DNA of 64,000 nt. It comes from an uncultured Verrucomicrobia subdivision 3 bacterium. GTDB taxonomy: Bacteria; Verrucomicrobiota; Verrucomicrobiia; Limisphaerales; UBA11358. Numbering within the stretch: the first letter of the stretch is position 1; the number at the start of each line of letters is the position of its first letter. Of the stretch, positions 1 through 7,900 are shown one piece after another. The position numbers and the translations under genes were made by a program. The stretch lies in assembly GCA_903922735.1 (NCBI GenBank), contig CAIXUZ010000011.1:1-64000 (forward strand), in the 5' to 3' direction. The notes beneath the pieces are model-generated. The model saw only the letters and a program-made list of their open reading frames with translations, had not been told where the DNA came from and searched no databases.

Positions 1-80
1 CCTGAGCAAATGATAAAACTGGGTGCGCTGGAATGAAGGGAATATCCGCAGAGAATTATTGCCGGTTTTCATCCGCAAAC

Positions 81-1268
81 TTACTGCAACCAGTGTTCAG
101 CCGGTTTCAACAAAAACTCATCGAGTGGAATTCCTTGTCCGCCAACAAGCAGTTTGCGCTTCGGTTTGAATTGTTTGGCAAAGGCCTCCATTCCTGGCAG
201 GGCTTCGGGGCGGCGTCCGCTTTTCACTTCGATGGCGGTGATGGTCTTGCCCCGGCGTAAAATGAAATCCACTTCCTGACTGCGTTCCCGCCAATACGTT
301 AATTCTATGTCGCTTCCAAAACTGGTGTTGAGCAAGTGCGCGCCCACACTGGATTCCACCAATCGTCCCCAATAATCGCTGTCCCGACGGGCTTCAGTTA
401 TTGTCCGGCTGTCCTGTGCTGTCATTAAAGCGGTGTTTAGCACTTGTAGTTTGGGACTCGATCCCCGTTGGCGAATGATCCCGTGGGCATATTTGGAAAG
501 CCCTGCCACCATGCCTGCACCTTGCAGTAAATCGAGATAGTGTGCCAACGTGACGGTATTGCCGGCATCTGTCAGCTGGCCCAGCATCTTCTGATACGAG
601 AGAATCTGACCGGAATAAGCGCAGCCCAGATGAAATAAACGCCGTAGCAACGCGGGTTTGTCCACGCGCGTCATCAGCAGAATGTCGCGTGAGATGGTGG
701 TTTCAATCAACGAATCCGTGACGTAACGCCGCCAGCGTTCAGGGCTAGCAATTAGTTCCGCCGAGCCAGGATACGCACCGTAAAAAATGTATTGCTCCAA
801 ATTCCAGCCAAACGCCTCGTGCATTTCACCGAATGACCAGTGGGGCACTGGAATCAACTCGAATCGTCCGGCGAGGCTTTCCGTCAAACCGCTTTGAATT
901 AAAAGCGGTGCAGAACCGAGCAGAACAACTTTCAGCGGCACACCCGCATGGGTGTCGGCATCCCAAAGCAACTTCACCACATTGGACCAGTCAGAAACTT
1001 TTTGCACCTCGTCTAAAACCAACAGTGCGCCGGTCTTGCCTTCCTTCGCCTTGAGTCGGGCCAGATCCCATTGCTGCTCAATCCAAGTGCGGTCTCGCAG
1101 GCTTGGTTCATCCGCCGAAGCATAATGAGCCGGCATTTTGGTCGCCTGCATAACCTGACGCGCCAAAGTGGTTTTACCTACCTGGCGCGGTCCAGCCAGC
1201 ACCTGAAGGAAACGACGTTTTTCCTTTAGCCGTTTCAGTAATTCGTCATGCAATAATTGGCGCTTCAT
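81..1268 (-). CDS. AAA-family ATPase with DUF4143 C-terminal domain
   Basis: A 395-residue protein. It has a Walker A motif (GPRQVGKTT, residues 26-34) and a hydrophobic strand ending LLVLDEVQ (82-89) as Walker B, so it should bind and hydrolyse ATP. The C-terminal part contains EVDFILRRG followed by AIEVKSGRR (about 331-350), the usual end of the AAA_14/DUF4143 family, which resembles a decayed PD-(D/E)XK nuclease fold. Members are cytosolic and common in accessory DNA, and their substrate is generally unknown. The ATG at 1268 is 25 codons before Walker A, as is normal for the family, so the gene appears complete. It stands alone and points away from the tRNA-Gly fragment at 1440. It may therefore belong to a further element on the left rather than to the core chromosome. 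The family call is secure; the function is not. Confidence 0.85.
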   Translation of the reverse strand: MKRQLLHDELLKRLKEKRRFLQVLAGPRQVGKTTLARQVMQATKMPAHYASADEPSLRDRTWIEQQWDLARLKAKEGKTGALLVLDEVQKVSDWSNVVKLLWDADTHAGVPLKVVLLGSAPLLIQSGLTESLAGRFELIPVPHWSFGEMHEAFGWNLEQYIFYGAYPGSAELIASPERWRRYVTDSLIETTISRDILLMTRVDKPALLRRLFHLGCAYSGQILSYQKMLGQLTDAGNTVTLAHYLDLLQGAGMVAGLSKYAHGIIRQRGSSPKLQVLNTALMTAQDSRTITEARRDSDYWGRLVESSVGAHLLNTSFGSDIELTYWRERSQEVDFILRRGKTITAIEVKSGRRPEALPGMEAFAKQFKPKRKLLVGGQGIPLDEFLLKPAEHWLQ

Positions 1269-1439
1269 ACAATTAACTCAATACGTTGAGTAAAAATACT
1301 CAAAATTCGGATGTCGTCAAAATCTTTCCGTAGGGTATCCGACCTGTAAAGCACCAGCATGGCAAATCCGCCCAATTAATCTGAAAGCTGCCAACGAAGA
1401 GGCTTTGTGTTGACAACTGAACACCACTTTACACCACCA

Positions 1440-1474
1440 TAGACACGAGGGTTCGATTCCCTTCACCCGCTCCA
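1440..1474 (+). repeat. attL: tRNA-Gly 3'-end fragment
   Basis: The sequence reads as a T arm (GAGGG, TTCGATT, CCCTT), the 3' acceptor strand CACCCGC, discriminator T and CCA, which fits a tRNA-Gly with a GCGGGTG acceptor. No D arm or anticodon arm precedes it, so it is only the 3' end left by integration. It matches 5544-5578 except at one position. Confidence 0.85.
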
Positions 1475-1534
1475 CCCCTTGTAAACAAATGGTTTTATGA
1501 GTTTTTAAGTCTTTCTAAAACTCACCTTACTACC

Positions 1535-1583
1535 AAAACTTACTACAATCACAAGACGTTTTAAGGTGGTCAGGACGGTCAGG
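1535..1583. repeat. Left arm-type repeats of the small element
   Basis: Two short sequences here recur at the right end. AAAACTTACTACAATCA (1535-1551) matches 5464-5480 with two differences, and GTCAGGACGGTCAGG (1569-1583) matches 5477-5491 with one. They are separate on this side and overlapping on the right. Their position inside both att copies fits arm-binding sites for the integrase; this is inference. Confidence 0.5.
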
Positions 1584-1802
1584 ATGGAAGGTGAATTCGC
1601 GGGAAAGTCCCTCAAAAAACAGCGCAAGCATAATCTTCCTGCTCCCGACCCAACATTTTTTCGCGCCACAATAAAATTTAATTTATTACCGCCAGCCGTT
1701 CCCGCCATTTCACGCCAGAGACGTTTGTCTTTTGGAAGGTAAAATCCCCGCGTATAGCTCCCAAAACTCGCCAGCGGTCAAATGCGGCGCAAGGCTGGCC
1801 GA

Positions 1803-2063
1803 TTATTTAGCATTCTTGGCTTTCGGTAAGCGCACTTTCGGAAAACTCGGCGCAAGCAATTCGTGGACACCGATGCCGTATGCCTTCGCCAGTTTCTCCA
1901 ACGTGGACAGGCGCAAATCAATCCGGTGGCCTGTTTCAATCAGTTGGTAATACTTGTAGGCCACGCCCGAAAGTTCGCTAAATGATTCCTGTGTTAGCGC
2001 ATGGCATTTTCGCAATTCCCGCAACCGTGCAATAAGCGGTTTGCCTGTGATTGATTTCGGCAC
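1803..2063 (-). CDS. XRE-family helix-turn-helix regulator
   Basis: An 86-residue protein that is essentially one Cro/C1-type helix-turn-helix domain (about residues 8-68). It shows the usual pattern: an RLRELRK helix, then ALTQESFSELSGV and a recognition segment ending YKYYQLIETGHR, then LSTLEKLAKAYGI. A basic Lys/Arg tail follows. It is divergent from the LamG gene, with about 140 bp between the starts, and lies inside the integrative element. It is a plausible repressor of itself or of the element's genes. The regulated promoter cannot be identified from the sequence. Confidence 0.85.
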   Translation of the reverse strand: MPKSITGKPLIARLRELRKCHALTQESFSELSGVAYKYYQLIETGHRIDLRLSTLEKLAKAYGIGVHELLAPSFPKVRLPKAKNAK

Positions 2064-2202
2064 TTTTTCATCGTAGTAGCCCCGCTACGAACCAGACACC
2101 CAGTGAATGATAGTGTTTTTCACTTGCAGAAACGTCAGAAACGTCTTCAAATTTCAAACTACGGAAAACCACTGCACGAAATCGGCAACCACAAAAACAA
2201 AA

Positions 2203-3162
2203 ATGAAACGCTTTTTAATCAAAACTTCACGTTTTGCTGCACTGTTTGTTTTGGGTGTTTTTATCATCACAAACTGCAAAGCCCAGTCATTCTTCACAAA
2301 TGGACTGGTTGCCTATTATCCGTTCAATGGAAATGCGAACGACATGGCAGGAACAAATAATGGAGTCGTCAGCAATGCTGTTCTTACGGTTGACCGCTTC
2401 GGAAATCAAAATCGGGCGTTCACCTTTAATGGCACAAACAGTTATATCAGAGTGACAAAACAAATCACAACAAACCGGCCTTGTGCTTGGTCTGTTTGGT
2501 TACGTCCAAACATTTCACAAACCAATTTGCCTTTAGTCCTATTGAATCAAGGCGGAAATCCTGGGGGGCCGACGATTAGCCCAGCATTGGCAATTAACTG
2601 GGGAAATGATGTGCCAACGAGGGCGGCTGGGGCTGGCAGATTTGTATTCTACACCTACAACTCACCTGGCTATTTTGTTAGGTCTCAACAACGCGCTCAA
2701 TACGACACAAATCACTGGTATCATTTAGTTGTCACACTCGATTCAACAAATGGCTCTCTGTATGTAGATGGACAACTTGAGGGAACACTTGGCGGACAAC
2801 CCTTTGGTCAGAATAATGGAAATTTTTACATAGGCGGTTCGGTTTCACAAAACACTGAATATTTTTCAGGTATTATTGATGATGTTCGCATCTACAACCG
2901 CGCCTTGTCATCAAATGAAGTGGCACAGTTGTATTCAATTGAATCCACCCCTGCCCCTAATCTCGGAATTTCCACTTACGGCAGAAGCCCAGTTGTGTTT
3001 TTTCCAACATACACGGGCACAAACTTAACTTTAACAAACTATACTTTGGTAATGGCAACCAATTTGAATTCGCCAGTCTGGGTTGCAGTTACCAACGGTG
3101 TTTCATTCTCCGGTGTTCAAATCACCAACGCGCCAAGCAACGCATTTTTTCAACTGCAATAA
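2203..3162 (+). CDS. Exported LamG/concanavalin A-like protein
   Basis: A protein of 319 residues. The ATG at 2203 is preferred over an in-frame ATG at 2107 because it places a signal peptide at the N-terminus (basic MKRF, hydrophobic core, Ala-rich cut region near residue 27). The LamG jelly-roll fold spans about residues 33-240. It is recognised from GLVAYYPFNGNA, a WYHLVVTLD segment followed by SLYVDGQ, and the closing DDVRIYNRALSSNEV. A C-terminal beta-rich tail ending FFQLQ is typical of verrucomicrobial secreted proteins. The likely role is binding a carbohydrate or surface ligand outside the cytoplasm. It is the only cargo gene of the small integrative element. No enzymatic residues are recognised. 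Confidence 0.8.
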   Translation: MKRFLIKTSRFAALFVLGVFIITNCKAQSFFTNGLVAYYPFNGNANDMAGTNNGVVSNAVLTVDRFGNQNRAFTFNGTNSYIRVTKQITTNRPCAWSVWLRPNISQTNLPLVLLNQGGNPGGPTISPALAINWGNDVPTRAAGAGRFVFYTYNSPGYFVRSQQRAQYDTNHWYHLVVTLDSTNGSLYVDGQLEGTLGGQPFGQNNGNFYIGGSVSQNTEYFSGIIDDVRIYNRALSSNEVAQLYSIESTPAPNLGISTYGRSPVVFFPTYTGTNLTLTNYTLVMATNLNSPVWVAVTNGVSFSGVQITNAPSNAFFQLQ

Positions 3163-4030
3163 CCAAAATTGCTGCCGTAACCGGACACCAGTCATGCCCG
3201 CGCAAGCCGACTGATTCAACGGCCTACCCTACCCCTACCCCTAACGCTTATTTCGACCAATAAAAACAAGCTTTTCCTAATTCAAGGTTAATAAAAAAAG
3301 ACACTTCTCGCCCTCAAAGGAGTTTCTTCCCCGATGATGATTCATCGGAAAGAATTAAAGCTGGCAAACTGATTTACTTGAAGCCCCGTATCTTCTGTGC
3401 GCTTGGTATCTGCGTCGGTAATAAAGTTTGGAAATCGCAGTTCCTTGTGTTCAAGTTGTTGCTTGGCGTGTTCGCATTGGCAGGTCACGCTCCGCCGCAA
3501 ATCCGTGTGGCAGGTATAGACAGACGTTTTTACGTCCAGAAAGCCCCGCGCTAAACTCCTTAAAACCGGTGTTTTGCTAGTTTCAGTTTGCCAACTCGCT
3601 TTTTTCTCGCTCAAGCGGCGTGATTCTTATGTCATCAATCAAAGATGGAAAATCAAAATGAGCCTGATTCTCTAAATATATGATATTAATTCCAGATGGT
3701 TTTATGAATTCTTTCTTATACCCCAGATTATTGGCAGGTGAGATAAAGATAAAACAGCCTGTGCCCCATTCCCACGCTTAACAAATCCTTTAAAAAACCA
3801 AAAATTAGGGGTTGCCCAGAAACATTGCCTATTCGTGCGCTTAATTAATATAATTAAATATATTTACCAGCACATTTGAATAAATCTCAAAGGTAAATCA
3901 CAAGGGCTGGAAACCATATCTGCAAGAGAGAAATTGAATATCTCAAGGGCGTCTTGACAGTTAATAAAACAATTAAACAAAGTTAGACTATCTTCTTTAC
4001 TTAAAGCGAAGTGTCTGGCAAAATGGGAGA
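3163..4030. other. AT-rich non-coding interval of the small element
   Basis: No convincing gene. Contents seen: a short tandem array of CCCTACC-like units (about 3221-3246), a perfect 7-bp stem hairpin at 3331-3348 (CCGATGA/TCATCGG), two pairs of inverted repeats between 3317 and 3593, and very AT-rich sequence from about 3640 to 3990. A TTGACA box at 3954-3959 lies upstream of the excisionase-like gene, but I see no well-placed -10 for it. Confidence 0.5.
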
Positions 4031-4309
4031 ATGGAAAAACCAACTTTAACCAACAACCAAAGGACATTTGCAGACATTGTGCCAGCAAACATCGGCGAAG
4101 TTAAGCCGGAATTCGGCACAAGCGAAGACGTAAGGAAATACTACGGCATCAAAAAAGGGACGCTCTACAATTTACACAAGTGCGGGAAGGTGCGCGGAAA
4201 AGTCTTGCGCGTGACTGGTGAGTTTAAGGGCGTAAGGATATGGGACATGGCGAGCGTCCGCGCTTTCATTTTAACGCAGGGCGACAAATCGCTTGCGCTC
4301 GCTGCCTAG
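4031..4309 (+). CDS. Excisionase-like small DNA-binding protein
   Basis: A protein of 92 residues with a GGGAG ribosome-binding site just before the ATG. The middle (TSEDVRKYYGIKKGTLYNLHKCGKV, about 31-55) reads as a winged helix-turn-helix of the MerR/excisionase type, followed by a beta wing (GEFKGVRIWDMASVRAF). Such proteins usually act as recombination directionality factors or as regulators. It is convergent with the integrase gene and overlaps its 3' end by four bases, as expected for an int-xis pair in a small element. The family call is by pattern only. Confidence 0.65.
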   Translation: MEKPTLTNNQRTFADIVPANIGEVKPEFGTSEDVRKYYGIKKGTLYNLHKCGKVRGKVLRVTGEFKGVRIWDMASVRAFILTQGDKSLALAA

Positions 4310-5454
4310 TTCGCCGTTTTTGGCAAATTCAAACTTGGCAGGTTTTTCATTGCGCCGCGCAACTTGTCCAAATCCAAATGAGTATAATCCGAATTCACCG
4401 CTTTGGTTGTCTGGCCTATCAAAGCCATACGCGTCTCTTGGTTGACGCCATTGTTTGCTAGCAAGGTGTTTGTCGTATGCCGCAAACTGTGGAATGACAA
4501 CTTACTGAAATTGCGTTTGCCCTGTCCCTTTTTCGTCTGCGGGTCAACTCCCGCTTCAACCATGATTCTCTTAAAGGATTCACTCAATCCGCTCTTGCCT
4601 CTGGTTTCCTTGCAGGCAAGTGACGGCGTGATAAATGGATTCGTGCTGTCAGTTGACGCGATGCCTTGCAGGTAATCATCAAACTCCGGCACAATCGGCA
4701 TGACAACACGCTTCTTGCGCTTGCTTTCAATGTAATCAATGACTCCCTTGTTGAAATTCACGTTGTTCCATTGCATTGAAGCGCAATCAGACAGCCGTGC
4801 GCCAGTGAAGTAACCAAACAGAATCACGGTTTTCCACTCTCCTTTTGCCGCCGCAAAAATCTTTGTGACTTGCTCCGGTGTGAATTCCATCCGCACTGAC
4901 GAAACAACATTGATTGGCCGCATTGCCAGAGCCTTTTCAAACGGATTGTGCTCAATAAAGCCAAGCCGTCTTGCCAAATTGAAAACTGAACTCAAAATCT
5001 TGGCATCGGTGCGAATGGTTTTAGAGGCAAGTTTAAGTGCTTCGCGGCTTTTGATGAAACTTGCCGCGTCTCGGTGACTGACTTTCGACAGCAGCATTTT
5101 TGACTTATTGCCAAGATGCTTCAAAAACACTTCGACAACGTGAGCGTAGCGTTCTTGCGTTCCTTCATTAACTTTGCCCTTCAACCATTCCTGCATGAAG
5201 TGTTCAACCGTGTCGCCGTGCATCTGGTCTTCGCCGTGACGCTCCAAAATGTCGTTTAGAGTCCGCCGCGCTGCCGATTCAATAAACCTGCCCGCCTTGG
5301 CGTCTTGCTCCGCCTTCTCAAATTCGTCGGCGATGCGTTGCGCCTCTTTTTTGTCAGCCGTGCCAGTGCTGCGATTGGTGCGCGAGCCGCTTGAAAGCGT
5401 GAAAACGGCAATCCAGTTTTTGCAGTCCTTTTTGAGAGTTAGTGAAGCCATATG
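4306..5454 (-). CDS. Tyrosine recombinase (integrase) of the small element
   Basis: The open frame extends to 5508, but the ATG at 5454 (MASLTLKKDCKNW) gives the normal N-terminus of about 382 residues, starting with an arm-binding domain. A core-binding SAM-like domain follows (EWLKGKVNEGTQERYAHVV). The catalytic domain shows the first Arg in YFTGARLSDCASMQW, HSLRHT for the His-Arg pair, and the nucleophile Tyr in NSDYTHL. It would catalyse insertion and excision at the tRNA-Gly 3' end. The start lies about 90 bp from the right att copy. The putative arm sites overlap its promoter region, so binding could also repress its own transcription. Confidence 0.9.
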   Translation of the reverse strand, partial: HMASLTLKKDCKNWIAVFTLSSGSRTNRSTGTADKKEAQRIADEFEKAEQDAKAGRFIESAARRTLNDILERHGEDQMHGDTVEHFMQEWLKGKVNEGTQERYAHVVEVFLKHLGNKSKMLLSKVSHRDAASFIKSREALKLASKTIRTDAKILSSVFNLARRLGFIEHNPFEKALAMRPINVVSSVRMEFTPEQVTKIFAAAKGEWKTVILFGYFTGARLSDCASMQWNNVNFNKGVIDYIESKRKKRVVMPIVPEFDDYLQGIASTDSTNPFITPSLACKETRGKSGLSESFKRIMVEAGVDPQTKKGQGKRNFSKLSFHSLRHTTNTLLANNGVNQETRMALIGQTTKAVNSDYTHLDLDKLRGAMKNLPSLNLPKTAN

Positions 5455-5463
5455 CTTACAACG

Positions 5464-5491
5464 AAAACTTACCACAGTCAGGACAGTCAGG
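5464..5491. repeat. Right arm-type repeats of the small element
   Basis: Overlapping copies of AAAACTTACCACAGTCA (5464-5480) and GTCAGGACAGTCAGG (5477-5491) match the left-end repeats at 1535-1551 and 1569-1583. They sit between the integrase start and the att core. Confidence 0.5.
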
Positions 5492-5543
5492 CAAGGCAAA
5501 GAAGTCATTAAATAAGGCTAAATGCGGTATTAATAACAAGGGG

Positions 5544-5578
5544 TAGATACGAGGGTTCGATTCCCTTCACCCGCTCCA
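5544..5578 (+). repeat. attR: tRNA-Gly 3'-end fragment
   Basis: The second copy of the tRNA-Gly T arm plus acceptor 3' strand with CCA. It differs from 1440-1474 at one position (GATACG versus GACACG). No tRNA body precedes it. Confidence 0.85.
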
Positions 5579-5880
5579 ATCTTCAGAAATAAAGCAAATA
5601 CGCGGCTTTTATCAACTTCTAGCCCCTATTTTTGCCGTTATGCATAACATATGCATAACACACCCGCTTTCGGTTATTGTGGTTTTGATGGTTATTTCCG
5701 TTTATTTTCGGCCGCCTTTACTCTGGGCGGTTTTGCGGGAGCGTCAGGGGGCTAGCGCCCCTGTTTTGCCCACCCAAAATACTTTTCGCATGGACAGCCA
5801 TTGTCCCACCCTTCCTGTTAGCCTTTGTCCAATCGTGACAATTCATATCCATCTGCGCCATACTCATCGAACTATTTTCC
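5579..5880. other. Junction between the small element and the defence island
   Basis: No gene. A compound palindrome lies at 5637-5659, and a hairpin with a T tract lies at 5745-5767 (stem CAGGGG/CCCCTG followed by TTTT), which could be a rightward terminator. The frame of the jetC remnant can be followed upstream only to a stop at 5836. Confidence 0.5.
5637..5659. promoter_or_regulatory. Palindromic ATGCAT double box
   Basis: GTTATGCATAAC is a perfect 12-bp palindrome (5637-5648), and ATGCATAAC recurs at once on the same strand (5651-5659). Such a pair of dyads is typical of an operator for a dimeric regulator. No regulator can be assigned. Confidence 0.35.
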
Positions 5881-6693
5881 ATGGGTGACGCGGCCACAAC
5901 AATTCAAGGCAGCCACGAGCCGAAAGGTCTCGGCACCAAGCTCTCACCGTTGTTGGGTGGTGGTTTTTTCCGCCCGCTGGCTCGGCCAACCGCCGCCATC
6001 TATGTGGATTGTGCCGCTAGTCTTTGCGAGGCGGCGGATGAAGGTGGTCAGGTTGGTCATGCGGAGGCGCGCTTGCTCATCTGGTCGTTGTTGAACTCCG
6101 GCCTTGAGCCAACCGATCCCCTCATGGCATCCATTCAGGATGGCGAAATTCAAAAGGCCAAAGATGAATTGATGCGGGCCGTGAACGCTACCGAAGCTGA
6201 GGATGGTAAAAAAGACAGACGGTCATTAGACCTGCTCGATTACCGCAACTATCACCACTACGATTTGGAAATGGTGCCGGCGGATAAACCCGATGCCCCG
6301 GCCATTTCCTTGGGTCGCAGCGGGCGCAATCTCAGCGGCGGTGAAAGCCAGGCTCCGTTTTTCATCTCCATGCTCGCTGCCTTCCGCCGCGTTTATGACC
6401 GTGGCAATCGTTCTTCCGTTCGCTCCCAGCGTCTGGGTCTGGTCGTCATGGATGAGGCCTTCTCCAAACTTTCCGGCGATGGCATTGAAGATTGTCTGAC
6501 GTTGGCGCGCAACTTCCAATTGCAGCTCGTCATGGCGTTCCCGCCGGAACGTCTCGGTGTCATGGTGCCGCACTCCCAGACCGTGGTGATGTGCAAAAAG
6601 GACATCGAGCGCGACCATGATGGCTATGTCAACGGCATCACCAACATCCCGCTGATCAGCACCATGGCGGAGGCCTTGGACGCGCTTTCCTGA
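5881..6693 (+). pseudogene. jetC: 5'-truncated jetC (Wadjet SMC-like ATPase), C-terminal remnant
   Basis: This is the C-terminal end of a JetC/MksB-type SMC-like ATPase, about 250 residues where about 1,100 are expected. The recognisable part runs from LDLLDYRNYHHYDLEM through the ABC signature region LSGGESQAPFF to Walker B LGLVVMDEAFSKL and the usual end. The coiled coils and the N-terminal Walker A are missing, so it cannot form an ATPase alone. The first 60 residues of the frame do not look like JetC, so the ATG at 5881 is probably accidental. JetA and JetB are absent. The stop is three bases before jetD. The loss probably accompanied insertion or deletion at the neighbouring tRNA-Gly hotspot. 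Confidence 0.75.
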
Positions 6694-6696
6694 CCG

Positions 6697-7767
6697 ATGA
6701 ATCCGACCCTCCTGCCTGTCGCCTGTGAGCTGTTCACGCAATGGCAGCGCGCTCGCGGCAGTCGGTTGGAGCCGGCCACCCGTCCATTTTCACGCGGTTG
6801 GGAAGATTTGCTGGAGGATGCGGGTCTGGTTTCGGCCACCGACCGGACCGATGCTGAACGCGACGCTTACTTGCTCGCCACGCACGGCTGGATAGAAATT
6901 AAATCTATGCGGTTTAAGGCGCACCTGCTGGATCGCATTGTGATTCCGTTGGCAGCCGAACCGCGTTGGCGCGAGGCTTTTGGCTTTGTGCCGCCATCAG
7001 ACGAAGAGGCCCGCCTCATCCGCGAATTCGTCTGGGAACCGCCTTTGACCTTCCTGCGCGACGCTCGCTTGAACATTCCGTTCGCCGAATTGCGCCGGTT
7101 CAACGATTTCCTCCAGCATAACGTTGGCGAACGTCCTCTTGTCCCCATCAAAGAGCGCTCGCTGGAAATTTTTGGTGATGAAAAACGCTTGGATGAATTG
7201 GCGCGGAGCTCGGCCGTGTTCGGCGAAGGCCGGCTCACGCCTGAAATGTTCCGTTGCTTCATCGTCTCTGAGCCGCTGCCGTGGACGCCGGGGGCAAATC
7301 CAGCCGGGCCGATTATCATCATTGAGAATGCGGCCACGTGGCATTCCTACTGTCGTTACAACGCCGAGTGCAAACTCTTCAGCGCCGTAGTCTATGGTTG
7401 CGGCAATAGGTTTTTGGACGGCATTCGTTCCTTGAACGACATCTTCACGGCGCTCGGCGGTCCGCGCCGCGTGTTCTACTTTGGCGACCTTGATCCGCAA
7501 GGTTTGTTCATTCCCAAAACAGCCTCTGCCCGCGCGCAAGCGCTTGGACTGCCCGCCGTCGAACCGCACCTCTGGAGCTACCGGCAACTGCTTGCCGTTG
7601 CCAACGGCCGTGGCCAGCCATACGACGGCGCCCCGCTCTCATCCGAGCATTGCGACTGGTTGGGCGAATGTGCCGAGCCGGCAAGCCAGCTTTTCGCAGC
7701 CAGCCAGCGCCTCGCTCAGGAACACGTCGGCTGGGAATTTCTTCAACATAAAACGGGAATGGATTGA
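6697..7767 (+). CDS. jetD: JetD-like Toprim nuclease of a Wadjet system
   Basis: A protein of 356 residues matching the JetD (DUF3322 plus DUF2220) layout. The Toprim-type acidic residues are visible as IIIIENAATW (about 205-213) and YFGDLDPQGL (about 261-270). In complete Wadjet systems JetD cleaves DNA that the JetABC SMC complex has extruded, and so removes plasmids. Here the reading frame looks full length, but its partners are reduced to a jetC fragment just upstream. It is therefore either an orphan on its way out or works with a JetABC set encoded elsewhere. The gene begins three bases after the jetC stop, keeping the normal operon arrangement. Confidence 0.8.
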   Translation: MNPTLLPVACELFTQWQRARGSRLEPATRPFSRGWEDLLEDAGLVSATDRTDAERDAYLLATHGWIEIKSMRFKAHLLDRIVIPLAAEPRWREAFGFVPPSDEEARLIREFVWEPPLTFLRDARLNIPFAELRRFNDFLQHNVGERPLVPIKERSLEIFGDEKRLDELARSSAVFGEGRLTPEMFRCFIVSEPLPWTPGANPAGPIIIIENAATWHSYCRYNAECKLFSAVVYGCGNRFLDGIRSLNDIFTALGGPRRVFYFGDLDPQGLFIPKTASARAQALGLPAVEPHLWSYRQLLAVANGRGQPYDGAPLSSEHCDWLGECAEPASQLFAASQRLAQEHVGWEFLQHKTGMD

Positions 7768-7900
7768 CCAAAACGATGAATGCGCACACACCTTCATACT
7801 CGCCGACCGAAGCCGGCTTTGACATAATTCCGAGCAACGATATGACCGCAATTGCCAATAATTCCGGCTGTTTCGCCGCCATCAAGGCGGAGGTCCGCGT

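Larger units (their letters stand above)
1269..1802. other. Intergenic stretch with the left end of the tRNA-Gly element
   Basis: No convincing gene. It holds the tRNA-Gly 3' fragment (1440-1474), then the AT-rich left arm of the integrative element with two short repeats shared with the right end (1535-1551 and 1569-1583). A 67-codon minus-strand open frame at 1505-1708 has no recognisable protein character. Confidence 0.6.
1440..5578. mobile_element. Small (about 4.1 kb) integrative element in a tRNA-Gly 3' end
   Basis: The block is bounded by two 35-bp copies of a tRNA-Gly 3' end (1440-1474 and 5544-5578, one mismatch). It encodes a tyrosine integrase next to the right copy, an excisionase-like DNA-binding protein, an XRE regulator and one exported LamG protein. 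The base composition is more AT-rich than the island to its right. Short repeats just inside both ends (AAAACTTACYACARTCA and GTCAGGACRGTCAGG) look like integrase arm sites. No replication or transfer gene is visible, so it would need host or helper functions to spread. Neither end carries a full tRNA. This implies that the intact tRNA-Gly lies outside the window and that elements are stacked at the same site. Confidence 0.75.

Noticed and set aside
1440-1474. A complete tRNA gene
   Set aside because: Only the T arm and 3' acceptor strand are present; no D or anticodon arm can be folded upstream here or at 5544-5578.
3342-3614. A 90-codon minus-strand frame in the small element
   Set aside because: Composition not protein-like, it spans inverted repeats and has no ribosome-binding site.
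3864-4088. A 74-codon minus-strand frame
   Set aside because: Overlaps the 5' end and promoter region of the excisionase-like gene and has no recognisable content.
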